Positions 46,971 to 55,702 of a stretch of DNA of 64,000 nucleotides are shown one piece after another. The DNA lies in assembly GCA_002709955.1 (NCBI GenBank), contig PAQY01000013.1, positions 401,397 to 465,396 on the forward strand, given 5' to 3'. Made by a program: the position numbers and the translations under genes. The first letter of the stretch is position 1, and each line of letters begins with the position of its first letter. The stretch comes from Rhodospirillaceae bacterium (GTDB lineage: Bacteria; Pseudomonadota; Alphaproteobacteria; UBA8366; Aestuariispiraceae). The notes under the pieces were generated by a model that was not told the origin of the DNA, searched no databases, and saw nothing but the letters and a program-made list of their open reading frames with translations.

Positions 46971-47378
46971 ATGGGCGAGTCAAACAGCAATGCGGGAATT
47001 CGAATTGATTCAGCGATGTTGGAGGGGCGCTCTCGTGAAGAGCTGATCGATGACATGGCGCTACCGTTCCTGGACATGGCGGAACAGATTGAGGCGGCCA
47101 AACTGAACAATGTTTCCGGGGAGGCCTGGCAAAGCATTCTGGAAACAAACCTGTTCTTGTGGCGGTTTATCTCGAACTTTTTACCGCGCCATTTTTCAGA
47201 GGATGTGACCCCTGAAACGGCGGGGCTATTGTCAAAGATCAGCGATTTTATGACCAAGGTCACGATCGCGATGGCCGATGGCGGCGCGCGGGAACCCGAC
47301 TTGTTGGATAAGATGATCAAGCTGAATTTGAATATGTGCGATCAGATTTTGGCAATGCGGAACAATCCCGATCTTTAA
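46971..47378 (+). CDS. Small helical protein, remotely FlaF-like
   Basis: 135 residues with GGGGG about seven bases before the ATG at 46971. Entirely helical by pattern. The segment WQSILETNLFLWRFISNFL, LLSKISDFMTKVTIAM and a final LNLNMCDQIL loosely follow the FlaF flagellar regulator layout (helix, short loop, helix, terminal IN...IL), but the match is too weak to rely on and no flagellar gene is nearby. Otherwise not recognised. A flavin reductase-like gene follows after 42 bases. Confidence 0.6.
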   Translation: MGESNSNAGIRIDSAMLEGRSREELIDDMALPFLDMAEQIEAAKLNNVSGEAWQSILETNLFLWRFISNFLPRHFSEDVTPETAGLLSKISDFMTKVTIAMADGGAREPDLLDKMIKLNLNMCDQILAMRNNPDL

Positions 47379-47420
47379 GGCCAGTGATCACCGCGCCTTT
47401 CCTGTCAGTTAAGGATTAGT

Positions 47421-48044
47421 ATGTTTTACAAAGCCAGCGAACCGCACGGCCTGCCGCATAACCCTTTCAATGGCCTGATTATCCCGCGTCCGATTGGTTG
47501 GATATCCAGTATGGATAAGGACAGTAACGTCAATCTGGCACCCTATTCGTTTTTTAATGGTGTTTCCTATTTCCCGCCCCAGGTCATGTTTTCGTCCACA
47601 GGCCCCCATGCCCAGCATGACGGGCCAAAGGATTCTATCCGGAATATTCTGGAGACCGGTGAATTTGTTCACAATATCGCCACCTGGCCCTTGCGGGAGG
47701 CGCTTAACATGTCGGCGATTTCTGCACCACACGGTGTTGATGAATTTGAACTGGCGGGCCTGACCCCGGCACCATCCGTCATGGTCGCGCCGCCGCGCGT
47801 CAAGGAAAGCCCCATTCAATTGGAATGCAAACTGGTAAAAGTGGTCGACCTCCCCGCGACCCAGGAAAACGGGTCAAACACCGTTATCTTTGGGGAGGTG
47901 ATCGGCATCCATATTGACGACGCTGTTCTGGTCGATGGCATGGTTGATATCAGAAAAGTCGATCCCATCGCACGGTTAGGTTACCGCGACTATGCGCGGA
48001 TTACGGACGTGTTTTCCATGGATCGACCAAACTGGCCGCTATAG
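47421..48044 (+). CDS. Flavin reductase-like FMN-binding protein
   Basis: 207 residues of the split-barrel flavin reductase family. The FMN pocket signature PRPIGWISSMD...NLAPYSFFNGVSYFPPQVMFSS is intact, with the HNIA and PLREALNMS blocks following. It would reduce FMN with NAD(P)H or hold FMN for a partner oxygenase. None is adjacent. Converges with the DUF4197 gene, 22 bases away. Confidence 0.9.
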   Translation: MFYKASEPHGLPHNPFNGLIIPRPIGWISSMDKDSNVNLAPYSFFNGVSYFPPQVMFSSTGPHAQHDGPKDSIRNILETGEFVHNIATWPLREALNMSAISAPHGVDEFELAGLTPAPSVMVAPPRVKESPIQLECKLVKVVDLPATQENGSNTVIFGEVIGIHIDDAVLVDGMVDIRKVDPIARLGYRDYARITDVFSMDRPNWPL

Positions 48045-48066
48045 AATCCAGCGAAAGCCTGATGTC

Positions 48067-48846
48067 CTATTTCGAAAACACCTTTTGCAAGATCTCAGTG
48101 GTGCGCTTGGCTGGATTTTCGCGAATGGCGGCTTCTTCCTGCGCAACATAATGAAACAACCCCTCATAGGCTTTTTCCGTGGCATGTGTTGTCAGGTCGC
48201 CTTTGACATCCGGCACAAAGGGTATCGTCTTATAGCGTGCCATCATCGTATCCAGCGCCGCTACGGCACCAACTTCTGTCAGCGCCTGATCAACGATGGG
48301 GCGAATTTTCGCCTTGATGTCGTCGCCTGATATGCGCGCCAGATATTGCGTCGCCGCATCATCTGGACCTTGCAGAATGCCTTTGGCATCATCGATGCTC
48401 ATCGACTGGATCGCGTTGATCACAATCTCTCCACTGTCTTCCATCGCGCTTTCCGCCGCGCGGTTCATCTTCAATTCCACCTCATCTCCCAGGCCCCCCA
48501 TTCCGACCTTGGATAGTAATTCCTGCACCGTCTTTAACTCGTCTGGCAAAGGGATATGCGCCACAGGGTCGGTATTGAACCCGTCTTTCGCCCCTAACGT
48601 ATCGACGACACGCTCGCTGCCCACACGCAATGCTTCCTTCAGCCCATCGATGATTTCGGAACTGCTGAGTCCAGAGGCGTCAGGCGCGGAAGATTCGCCA
48701 GGGTTCAGTTTTTGATTCAGCAATGATTTCGCACTGTCCAAAAGCCCACTCGCCTGAACTGGTGAGGGTGCTACCGGCATCAACAGCGTCACGACCAATA
48801 GGGAACAACCCAGCAGGGGCGAAGAAACCCAAGAAGCAAAGCGCAT
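48067..48846 (-). CDS. DUF4197-family exported protein
   Basis: 259 residues. Signal peptide to about residue 33 (VAPSPVQASG), then a helical domain with EALRVGSERVVDTLGAKDGFNTDPVAHIPLPDELKTVQELL and GAVAALDTMMARYKTIPFVPDVKGDLTTHATEKAYEGLFHYVAQEE, which is the DUF4197 signature. No function is known. Divergent from the coiled-coil gene. Confidence 0.9.
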   Translation of the reverse strand: MRFASWVSSPLLGCSLLVVTLLMPVAPSPVQASGLLDSAKSLLNQKLNPGESSAPDASGLSSSEIIDGLKEALRVGSERVVDTLGAKDGFNTDPVAHIPLPDELKTVQELLSKVGMGGLGDEVELKMNRAAESAMEDSGEIVINAIQSMSIDDAKGILQGPDDAATQYLARISGDDIKAKIRPIVDQALTEVGAVAALDTMMARYKTIPFVPDVKGDLTTHATEKAYEGLFHYVAQEEAAIRENPAKRTTEILQKVFSK

Positions 48847-49032
48847 TATCAACGAATCCTTTCAAAATCTTGGACAGCGATTGTTGTAACGTCAGCCTAG
48901 TCGATGTGCCCGCGAAAGAGAACCAAATTGACGTGATGTGCATTTACCAATCATTGTCACCACGCGACAGGTGACCCCACCGCCTTAACACGTTAGACTA
49001 GGGCTAACTTGGACTTTAGGGGGACACTGGTG

Positions 49033-49944
49033 ATGTCATTTGACAGCAATATCATGGATCGTCTGCGCTATTGGGGCACAGTTAAGAATGCAGTCGCTGG
49101 GGCCCTGGTGGCGCTGGGTCTGGTCGCGGCACCTTTAACGATGGCTTGGTCGCAATCCAGCGGGACGGCTGAAATCGGCGAAACCGGTTCAACACTGCCT
49201 TCTGTAGAAACGGCACCACCGGGCGGGCTCTCCATTCTCAATAGACTTGGCGAGCAGATGAGTGGCCTGAATGAGACCATCGGCGCGATGGCCAAGCAGC
49301 TACAAGAGAAAACTGAGCAAATTCAAACATTGCAGGCGCAGTTGGATAAAGCCCAGAAAGACTTAACCGCAGCGCAAGCGGAAGGAAAACAGAATGCGGC
49401 CCTGATTGAAGAGCTGCAGGGCAATTTAAGCGCAGCATCGGACACGTTAGATACGGTTCAAAAGGATCTGGCAGAATCGCGCACGGTCATTGAAGATCTG
49501 ACCGCCCAGGTTGACGCAGGAAAATCCAATGCCCAGGCTGTAGAGGCGTTGAAGGCAGATGTTGATGCCTTGACCCAATCAAATCAGGAACTGGAGGCGA
49601 AAGCGGCGGAGGCCACGGCGGCGCTGGCGGCGGCGCAGGCGGAACAGCAATCTGGCACAGATAGATTGGCACAGCTTCAGGCGGAGCGGGATGCCCTGGC
49701 CCGGCAACGGTTCTGGCTGTCTATTCTGGTGGCCTTGTCTTTGGTCGGTGTTGCCTATTTCGCGATGCGCGGGCGTCCGTCCAATTCCAGCGGTGCTGAG
49801 ACCGAAACAAAGCCTGTTGCCAGCGAGACTGCGGCTGGCAAGCCCACGACAACGGCAAAGGGTACAGCGTCGAAAGCAAGCCCTAAATCCAGTGCCCCGG
49901 CTGATAAAACAGACAAATCCGATAGCACCAACAAGACGTCTTAA
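49033..49944 (+). CDS. Membrane-anchored coiled-coil protein
   Basis: 303 residues. An N-terminal hydrophobic segment (about 18-42), then a long coiled coil (about 85-225) with regular heptads of Leu/Ala/Gln, a second hydrophobic helix (RFWLSILVALSLVGVAYFAM) and a low-complexity Ser/Lys/Thr/Ala tail. The tail plus coiled coil suggests a periplasmic stalk or scaffold with both ends in membrane. No family recognised. GGGGG precedes the ATG at 49033. The sensor kinase gene follows after 39 bases in the same direction. Confidence 0.72.
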   Translation: MSFDSNIMDRLRYWGTVKNAVAGALVALGLVAAPLTMAWSQSSGTAEIGETGSTLPSVETAPPGGLSILNRLGEQMSGLNETIGAMAKQLQEKTEQIQTLQAQLDKAQKDLTAAQAEGKQNAALIEELQGNLSAASDTLDTVQKDLAESRTVIEDLTAQVDAGKSNAQAVEALKADVDALTQSNQELEAKAAEATAALAAAQAEQQSGTDRLAQLQAERDALARQRFWLSILVALSLVGVAYFAMRGRPSNSSGAETETKPVASETAAGKPTTTAKGTASKASPKSSAPADKTDKSDSTNKTS

Positions 49945-49983
49945 AATTGGTCCACAGACGCCAGATGGGGTAAGGGAGCGAAT

Positions 49984-51777
49984 GTGAAACTGGGTCTTAG
50001 AGTGATCCTGGCATTGGCCTTCATGGTGGCGTCGATTGTTCCCTTATCGGTCTGGGCCGTCTGGGTGCGCTCTGCGGCATTGGAGCGAGAGATTGAGGAA
50101 GTTCAGGACAGGCATCTTCTGCTTGCCCGCAATCTTGGTCTTGCCCTGGAACGATACGCCAAGGATGTATCGGCAGTGTTTTCTCATGTTGTTGAAACGG
50201 ATCCGGAACTACGCGGGTCGCAACATTTGGGAACTTTGTTGGCGTCGCTCAGCTTTCGCCATATCTGTTTGATTGAAACCGATACGAAACGTGTGGTCTC
50301 TGTCACGCCCTCGGCAAGCTACAGCATGGAAAGTATCATTCTGCCGCCTTTGGACCAGTTTATTGAGGTCGCAGAATTCGGGCTTGGTAAGCTGGTTTTC
50401 ACCAATGTGATGCTCAATCCATCGGGCAAGCCGGCGATTTATCTGTTGAAGAAGATAGAGCCCAATTTTCTGGCCTTGGGAGAGTTGAGCACTGAATTCT
50501 TGCGCACCACCCAGCGTGCCGTGGCATTCGGAGAGGGGGGGCATGCTGCGATTGTTGATGCAATCGGTCAGGTCATAGGCCACCCCCGCGTGGATTGGGA
50601 ACGTGACGTGAAAGACCTGTCTGCCATTGATCCCGTTGCGCGGATGATAAAAGGCGAAACGGGTGTTTCCACATTTTTCTCACCAGCCGCCAAGGAAGAT
50701 ATGATCGCGGGCTTCACAACCGTTCAGGCGACAGGATGGGGGGTGATGATTCCGCAACCTTATCGTGAATTACAGGCCAAGGCCGATGAAGTGCAAAAAT
50801 CAGCCTATTTTATCGTCGCTTTCGGCGTTGCCTTATCAACCCTGTTGGGATTTGCCATTGGTGGCTTTATCGCCTCCCCAATCAAAGCGGTTTCAAAGGC
50901 AGCGGATCGCGTCGCGGATGGCGATGCTGATGTTGCTGTATCCGTTCCGAGTGGATTCGTCCCGGTGGAGGTGCAGGCCCTGACCCGGCAGTTCAATGAA
51001 ATGAGTATCGCCCTGAACAAGGCGCGCGAGGCGGAGGCCAGGGCCTTACATGCGGCAGAGGAGGCCGTGGAGGCCAAATCTGATTTTCTGACCCGGGTCA
51101 CCCATGAATTGCGCACCCCTTTAAATACAGTGATCGGATTTTCCGGGATGATCCGGGATCAGACTCAGGGGCCGATCCATCCGCCCGATTATGTCGAATA
51201 TGGTCGCTATATCCACGATGGCGGACAGCGCTTGTTGGAAATGGTGAATGATATCATTGCGTTTTCGCGTGTCGACAGGCGGGGAGATGATGTTGCCCGT
51301 TCCGTTGTGGATATCGCTGTCGTCCTGACAATGGCGGTCGAAAAAATCCAAGCGATGGCACGGGAGGGTCAGGTGGACGTTTCCCTATCCCTGGCGGAAA
51401 ACCTGCCCGATCTTTGGGTGGATGAAGTAAAAATTCGCCAGATCGTTTCGCATCTGGTGACCAATGCGGTGAAGTTCACGCCATCGGGTGGGGCCGTTGT
51501 CGTTACCGCGCATACAGCTTCAGCTGGCGGCATCAATATTGTGATCACAGATACGGGCATTGGCCTGTCGGAGGAACAGATCCCCCTGGCATTGAGCCCG
51601 TTTGGTCAGATTTCATCCCATCTGGCGCGGAATTATGAGGGGGCAGGCCTGGGCTTGCCGTTGTCTAAAATGCTGGTTGAACAGCATGGTGGAACATTGT
51701 CGATCCAGTCGACACCGGGGCAAGGGACCGTTGTGACGGTGTACCTTCCCCCGGATTGTGTCGCTGTCTCAGCCTGA
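49984..51777 (+). CDS. Sensor histidine kinase with periplasmic sensor and HAMP
   Basis: 597 residues. Helix 1 at about 6-30, a periplasmic Cache-like sensor of about 230 residues, helix 2 at about 277-299, then HAMP (ASPIKAVSKAADRVADG...), HisKA with His374 in THELRTPLN, and a HATPase with N box (LVTNAVKFTPSG), G1 (DTGIGLSEEQ) and G2 (GAGLGLPLSK). GTG start with GGGAG. No response regulator lies beside it. A coiled-coil gene precedes it by 39 bases. Confidence 0.9.
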   Translation: MKLGLRVILALAFMVASIVPLSVWAVWVRSAALEREIEEVQDRHLLLARNLGLALERYAKDVSAVFSHVVETDPELRGSQHLGTLLASLSFRHICLIETDTKRVVSVTPSASYSMESIILPPLDQFIEVAEFGLGKLVFTNVMLNPSGKPAIYLLKKIEPNFLALGELSTEFLRTTQRAVAFGEGGHAAIVDAIGQVIGHPRVDWERDVKDLSAIDPVARMIKGETGVSTFFSPAAKEDMIAGFTTVQATGWGVMIPQPYRELQAKADEVQKSAYFIVAFGVALSTLLGFAIGGFIASPIKAVSKAADRVADGDADVAVSVPSGFVPVEVQALTRQFNEMSIALNKAREAEARALHAAEEAVEAKSDFLTRVTHELRTPLNTVIGFSGMIRDQTQGPIHPPDYVEYGRYIHDGGQRLLEMVNDIIAFSRVDRRGDDVARSVVDIAVVLTMAVEKIQAMAREGQVDVSLSLAENLPDLWVDEVKIRQIVSHLVTNAVKFTPSGGAVVVTAHTASAGGINIVITDTGIGLSEEQIPLALSPFGQISSHLARNYEGAGLGLPLSKMLVEQHGGTLSIQSTPGQGTVVTVYLPPDCVAVSA

Positions 51778-51792
51778 CCAGGATCATTCGTA

Positions 51793-52227
51793 TCAGTCTA
51801 TTTTTGCATCCGTGATGGTCAGTGCTTCGGCGCGCTTGGCCTGATCTTCTGGCAGGGTAACGGTGGTGCCGGTCTCCAGGCTGGCCTGGACCGCTGTGAC
51901 ATCAGAGGTTGCGATCAGGGCGCCTGTTTCCACATCGAACATGCGATGCAACAGCCGCAAATGTTTGCGCCCCACGGCGATGAACCCGCTTTCGACGCGC
52001 ACCAGTTCACCCCCGCGCAGTTCTCGGATATATTGGAAATTCTGACGGACAACGGCGATGCGTCGCCCGGCATTTTTGATGGAACGCGGCGAGACGCCAA
52101 TCCCGTGCAACAGGAACCATGTCGCCTGATCAAATCGTTCGATATACAGGCGCGAATTCATCGATGATTCCGGATCATATTCTGACGCCAGAACGGCACC
52201 GCGGAATGTTTCGGTCCAACTGCTCAT
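51793..52227 (-). CDS. Hotdog-fold thioesterase (4HBT type)
   Basis: 144 residues. GGAGGA six bases before the ATG at 52227 fixes the start; an upstream in-frame extension of 46 codons has no site. The fold is hotdog: SSWTETFRGAVLASEYDPESSMNSRLYIERFDQATWFLL contains the helix with the catalytic Asp/Asn, and RIAVVRQNFQYIRELRGGELVRVES the following strands. Such enzymes cleave acyl-CoA. Position between two sensor kinases seems accidental. Confidence 0.82.
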   Translation of the reverse strand: MSSWTETFRGAVLASEYDPESSMNSRLYIERFDQATWFLLHGIGVSPRSIKNAGRRIAVVRQNFQYIRELRGGELVRVESGFIAVGRKHLRLLHRMFDVETGALIATSDVTAVQASLETGTTVTLPEDQAKRAEALTITDAKID

Positions 52228-52553
52228 AAAAGAGTCCTCCGGTTTAGGGTCGATAGATGTGATTTCAGGACTTGTCTTAGCAAAGTTCAGCAGGTAGGGC
52301 CATGCCCCCACCCAACGCGATTGTGAAAATGGACTTCTACCGACCCGTACCCTTACATCATTCATCTATTGTATTGCAGCCATAAGACGAAAAACCATGG
52401 AACCGGAATTCAAAATACAATAAACCGCCAAACTGGCTATAGTGGGAAATCACAGGGGGGCTTGGATCTGAATTTTGACTGACTTTGCCGATTTTTAGGG
52501 CTGTGCGCCGGACAAAATAGAACCATATTTTGAACGGTGTTCAGGGTGACTGT
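52228..52553. other. Divergent gap with a 9-bp inverted repeat
   Basis: 326 bases between the thioesterase gene and the second sensor kinase. TATTGTATT at 52367-52375 is an exact inverse of AATACAATA at 52414-52422, 38 bases apart. This may be a regulator-binding pair or a looped operator. No gene or RNA seen. Confidence 0.4.
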
Positions 52554-54242
52554 GTGAATGTGAATTGGAGAATTCTGGTGCCAGAAATACGTGAATCACA
52601 GCATTTCCTGATCTTGCGCAAAGCCGTCGTTCGATTTGCATTGTTATTCATCATTTGTGCGGCGCTGGGCCTCCTTGTTGAGCGTATTATCCTGCAGGAT
52701 ACCGTGCTGCAAATGCGGGTCGAGGCGCAGAAACAAATGGGCAGCCTCAGGGTTGCGATTGAACGGGTGCTGAACAATAATGTTCAACGTGTGCAGGGGC
52801 TGGTGGGCTATGTCATCGACAGCCCGGACGTCTCTCAGGAGAGTTATTCCAACGTCGCCAGTTTCCTGATTGGCAAAGATAACACGCTGATACGCAATAT
52901 AGCATTGTCTAAGGACCTGATTGTTACCCACATTCATCCCGTTGAAGGCAATGAATCCTCGCTGGGCCTGGATTATCGGCAAGATAGAGTCCAGTGGCCG
53001 GTTGTTCAGCAAAGCATTGAACAAAATAAAATCATCCTGGCAGGCCCTTTGGAGCTTGAGCAGGGGGGGCTTGGACTGATCGCGCGCTATCCAATCTATC
53101 GCGACAATGTGGAAGGGCAGCCGCAAGATCTGTGGGGGATTGCGTCGCTGGTTATCGATTATCCCCGTTTTCTGGATGAGATCCAGATATCCCAATACTC
53201 GCAAACCTATAATATCGCATTGTTTGGCAGGGATGCGTCCGGGATGTCGGGCCCGCCCTTTTGGGGAACTATGGCGGATATGCCAAAAGCGCCGATTGAT
53301 GTCGACGTCTATGTGCCCGGCGGCAAATGGGTGATCCGTGCGGCCCCAAAAGGCGGGTGGCCCGGCGTTTCTTCGAAAGTCTGGTATATCGTGGCAACTT
53401 CCATCTTTGTGTTTGGCGTTGGATGTGCCGTCATTCTGGGGTCGGTTCGGTTTGAAGTTGCGATGGTGAAATCGGCACGGGAACTGGAACTGTCGCGCAA
53501 TGATGCAGAACGGGCACGGATGCAGGCGGAACAGGCCAATCGGGCAAAGAGCTTGTTTCTGGCAAATATGAGCCACGAATTGCGCACCCCCTTGAACGCG
53601 ATCATCGGGTTTTCAGAGATCATGTCTCATGAGCTGATGGGTAAGATTGGGAATGAGCGCTACAAGGCCTATGCCATGGATATCTATAATTCCTCCAACC
53701 ATCTGATGGAGGTGTTGAGCGATATTCTGGACATCACCCGCATTGAATCGGGCGATCTGGAGTTAAATGAGACGGTGATCGCGCCAAATTACCTGGTTGA
53801 AACAGCCCTGCGCCTGATCTCTGATCCCTTGGAGAAAAAGGCGGTAAAGCTGGAGGTGGCTGTGCCAGACGCCTTACCGAATATCACGGTAGATGCCCGT
53901 TTGATGCGCCAGGTGCTGGTAAACACGATCCAGAATGCGATTAAATACACCCATCCGAACACGACGATTTCAATCACGGCCCATGCCCCGGAACAGGGCG
54001 GGGTTGCGTTTTGCGTTCTGGATCACGGCCCTGGAATACCCTCAGAGGATCTGGAGCGTATTCTGGAACCCTTTATTCAGATACGCCCCACCGCAGAGGT
54101 GACATTTGAAGGGGCGGGTCTGGGCCTTCCGATTGCCAAGAAACTGATGGAAGTGCATGGCGGTCGCCTGAACATCGACAGTGTTGTTGGCCAATGGACT
54201 CGCGTCACCTTAACCATTCCCCCGTCTCGTATTGTGGCCTGA
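52554..54242 (+). CDS. Sensor histidine kinase with CHASE-type sensor
   Basis: 562 residues from the GTG at 52554 (AGG seven bases before; TTG at 52530 possible). Helix at about 25-45, a CHASE-like periplasmic domain of roughly 230 residues with IGLLARYPIYRDN-like features (LIARYPIY), a second helix near 280-300, a short coiled stretch, then HisKA with His341 in MSHELRTPLN and HATPase with LVNTIQNAIKYT, LDHGPGIPSED and GAGLGLPIAKK. CHASE domains sense small extracellular ligands. No response regulator beside it. Confidence 0.9.
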   Translation: MNVNWRILVPEIRESQHFLILRKAVVRFALLFIICAALGLLVERIILQDTVLQMRVEAQKQMGSLRVAIERVLNNNVQRVQGLVGYVIDSPDVSQESYSNVASFLIGKDNTLIRNIALSKDLIVTHIHPVEGNESSLGLDYRQDRVQWPVVQQSIEQNKIILAGPLELEQGGLGLIARYPIYRDNVEGQPQDLWGIASLVIDYPRFLDEIQISQYSQTYNIALFGRDASGMSGPPFWGTMADMPKAPIDVDVYVPGGKWVIRAAPKGGWPGVSSKVWYIVATSIFVFGVGCAVILGSVRFEVAMVKSARELELSRNDAERARMQAEQANRAKSLFLANMSHELRTPLNAIIGFSEIMSHELMGKIGNERYKAYAMDIYNSSNHLMEVLSDILDITRIESGDLELNETVIAPNYLVETALRLISDPLEKKAVKLEVAVPDALPNITVDARLMRQVLVNTIQNAIKYTHPNTTISITAHAPEQGGVAFCVLDHGPGIPSEDLERILEPFIQIRPTAEVTFEGAGLGLPIAKKLMEVHGGRLNIDSVVGQWTRVTLTIPPSRIVA

Positions 54243-54354
54243 TCCGACCGGACGGAAGGCGCATTCGCCAGCCATCGGATGCAATCTGAATGATCGTCCC
54301 TGACGTACCATGAAGCAGGGATAGATATTCCGTTTCAGGGTGAAAGGGTCTTGC

Positions 54355-54960
54355 ATGTCGAATTCTTCCATCTTCCTATTTTGCCGCTGGACCATCGTCC
54401 GCGCTGTGGTCGTTGTGCTGCTGGGCGTCCTGATGCTGGCATCACCGGCATATGCATCCGGCGATCAGGATCTGTGGCAGTCCTTGCGGTCCGGCGGGCA
54501 TGTCGTGCTGATCCGCCATGCGATTGCGCCTGGCACTGGCGATCCGGACACTTTCGATGTGAATGATTGCAGCACACAACGGGTACTGTCCCAGGAAGGC
54601 CATCAGCAATCAGACCGCATCGGCACTCTGTTTCGGGACAATGGTATCCAGGCTGCACAGGTTTACTCCAGCCAATGGTGCCGCTGTCTGGAAACCGCGC
54701 GGGGCCTGTCCTTGGGGGCGGTGCAGGAAATGCCGGCGCTGAATTCCTTCTTTCAGAACAGGGGGATGCAGGGGCCCCAGACCCAGGCTTTGCGGGAATG
54801 GCTGCGCGAGGCACCACTGACCCAGCCGACCGTTCTGGTGACGCATCAGGTAAACATTACCGCCCTGACCGGCCATTATCCGCAATCGGGCGAGTTGATA
54901 TTTCTGCGCGTTGAAGAGTCAGGGGATGTGGTTCAGATCGGTACGATCCAGACGCGCTAG
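54355..54960 (+). CDS. Exported histidine-phosphatase-family protein
   Basis: 201 residues. Signal-like helix at residues 12-30, then the phosphoglycerate-mutase fold: Arg54-His55 in VVLIRHAIAPG accept the phosphate, and SSQWCRCLETA, with the late His in VLVTHQVNITAL, complete the pocket. GAAAGGG six bases before the ATG at 54355. Membrane-anchored SixA-like phosphatases of this type sit in the periplasm; the target is unknown. The TAG stop starts a type A repeat. Confidence 0.87.
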   Translation: MSNSSIFLFCRWTIVRAVVVVLLGVLMLASPAYASGDQDLWQSLRSGGHVVLIRHAIAPGTGDPDTFDVNDCSTQRVLSQEGHQQSDRIGTLFRDNGIQAAQVYSSQWCRCLETARGLSLGAVQEMPALNSFFQNRGMQGPQTQALREWLREAPLTQPTVLVTHQVNITALTGHYPQSGELIFLRVEESGDVVQIGTIQTR

Positions 54961-54984
54961 AGCATCATGCGCTCGCATGAGCTC
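54958..54984. repeat. Palindromic repeat, type A, at the histidine phosphatase 3' end
   Basis: TAGAGCATCATGCG at 54958-54971 followed by CTCGCATGAGCTC at 54972-54984 forms a hairpin with core ATGCG/CGCAT. Its first three bases are the phosphatase stop codon. Confidence 0.8.
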
Positions 54985-55011
54985 ATACAGAATGTTCCGA
55001 GATTCTATTCG

Positions 55012-55039
55012 TTAAGCTCATCCTGCCGGATGATGCTTA
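55012..55039. repeat. Variant palindromic repeat at the mtgA 3' end
   Basis: TTAAGCTCATCC at 55012-55023 and GGATGATGCTTA at 55028-55039, loop TGCC. The outer AGCTCAT/ATGATGCT arms match the type A family while the inner stem is ATCC/GGAT, so the core differs but still pairs. The mtgA stop (TAA on the minus strand) is its last three bases. Confidence 0.7.
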
Positions 55040-55702
55040 CAGGCACCCCCACAAATCCGCCGGTGCGCGGTACAGGTCGCCTGCAATCTTGTCTGCCCGC
55101 CCTCGTGTCGAGGCATCGGGATTGGCCGGGTTCCGCTCCAGCGGGTTGGGCAGGACAGCCACCAGCCTCGCCGCCTGGTTCCGGGTCAGGTCCTTGGCGC
55201 TGACATTGAAATGCCGTCTGGCCGCCGCCTCGGCCCCATAAATCCCATCACCCCATTCCGCGATATTCAGATACAGTTCCAGAATGCGCCGCTTGCTCAG
55301 CAGGAAATCCATCATCACGGCCATGGGGATTTCGATCACTTTGCGAATGCGGCTGCGGGCGGGCCACAGATACAGGTTTTTCACCACCTGCATGGTGATC
55401 GTGCTGGCCCCCCGGCTGGCCGCGCCGGTTTCCTGTAATTCGTCCAGCACCTTGGACATTTCCGTCCAGTCTATGCCCCGATGGGTGCAGAACCGCTGGT
55501 CCTCCGACACGATCACCGCCCGTTGCAGGGCGGGCGCGATCTCCTCAATAGAGACCCAGTCCTTATCCATCGGCGCGTCACGCATCAGCATCAGCGGCGT
55601 GACCGGCACCGGCACCACGCCATAAATCAGGATCAGCAGAACCGGCAGCCCGATCAGGACCGCGGGAACGCCGATCAGCACTTTGCGACGGGTGATGCGC
55701 AT
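55037..55702 (-). CDS. mtgA: Monofunctional peptidoglycan transglycosylase
   Basis: 221 residues of glycosyltransferase family 51. One helix (about 6-28) anchors it in the inner membrane. Catalytic Glu lies in VIVSEDQRFCTHRG; SRGASTITMQVVKNLYLWP, KRRILELYLNIAEWGDGIYG and the C-terminal NQAARLVAVLPNPLERNP blocks are complete. It extends glycan strands. The ATG follows the double-cupin stop directly (TAAATG). Confidence 0.94.
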   Translation of the reverse strand: MRITRRKVLIGVPAVLIGLPVLLILIYGVVPVPVTPLMLMRDAPMDKDWVSIEEIAPALQRAVIVSEDQRFCTHRGIDWTEMSKVLDELQETGAASRGASTITMQVVKNLYLWPARSRIRKVIEIPMAVMMDFLLSKRRILELYLNIAEWGDGIYGAEAAARRHFNVSAKDLTRNQAARLVAVLPNPLERNPANPDASTRGRADKIAGDLYRAPADLWGCL

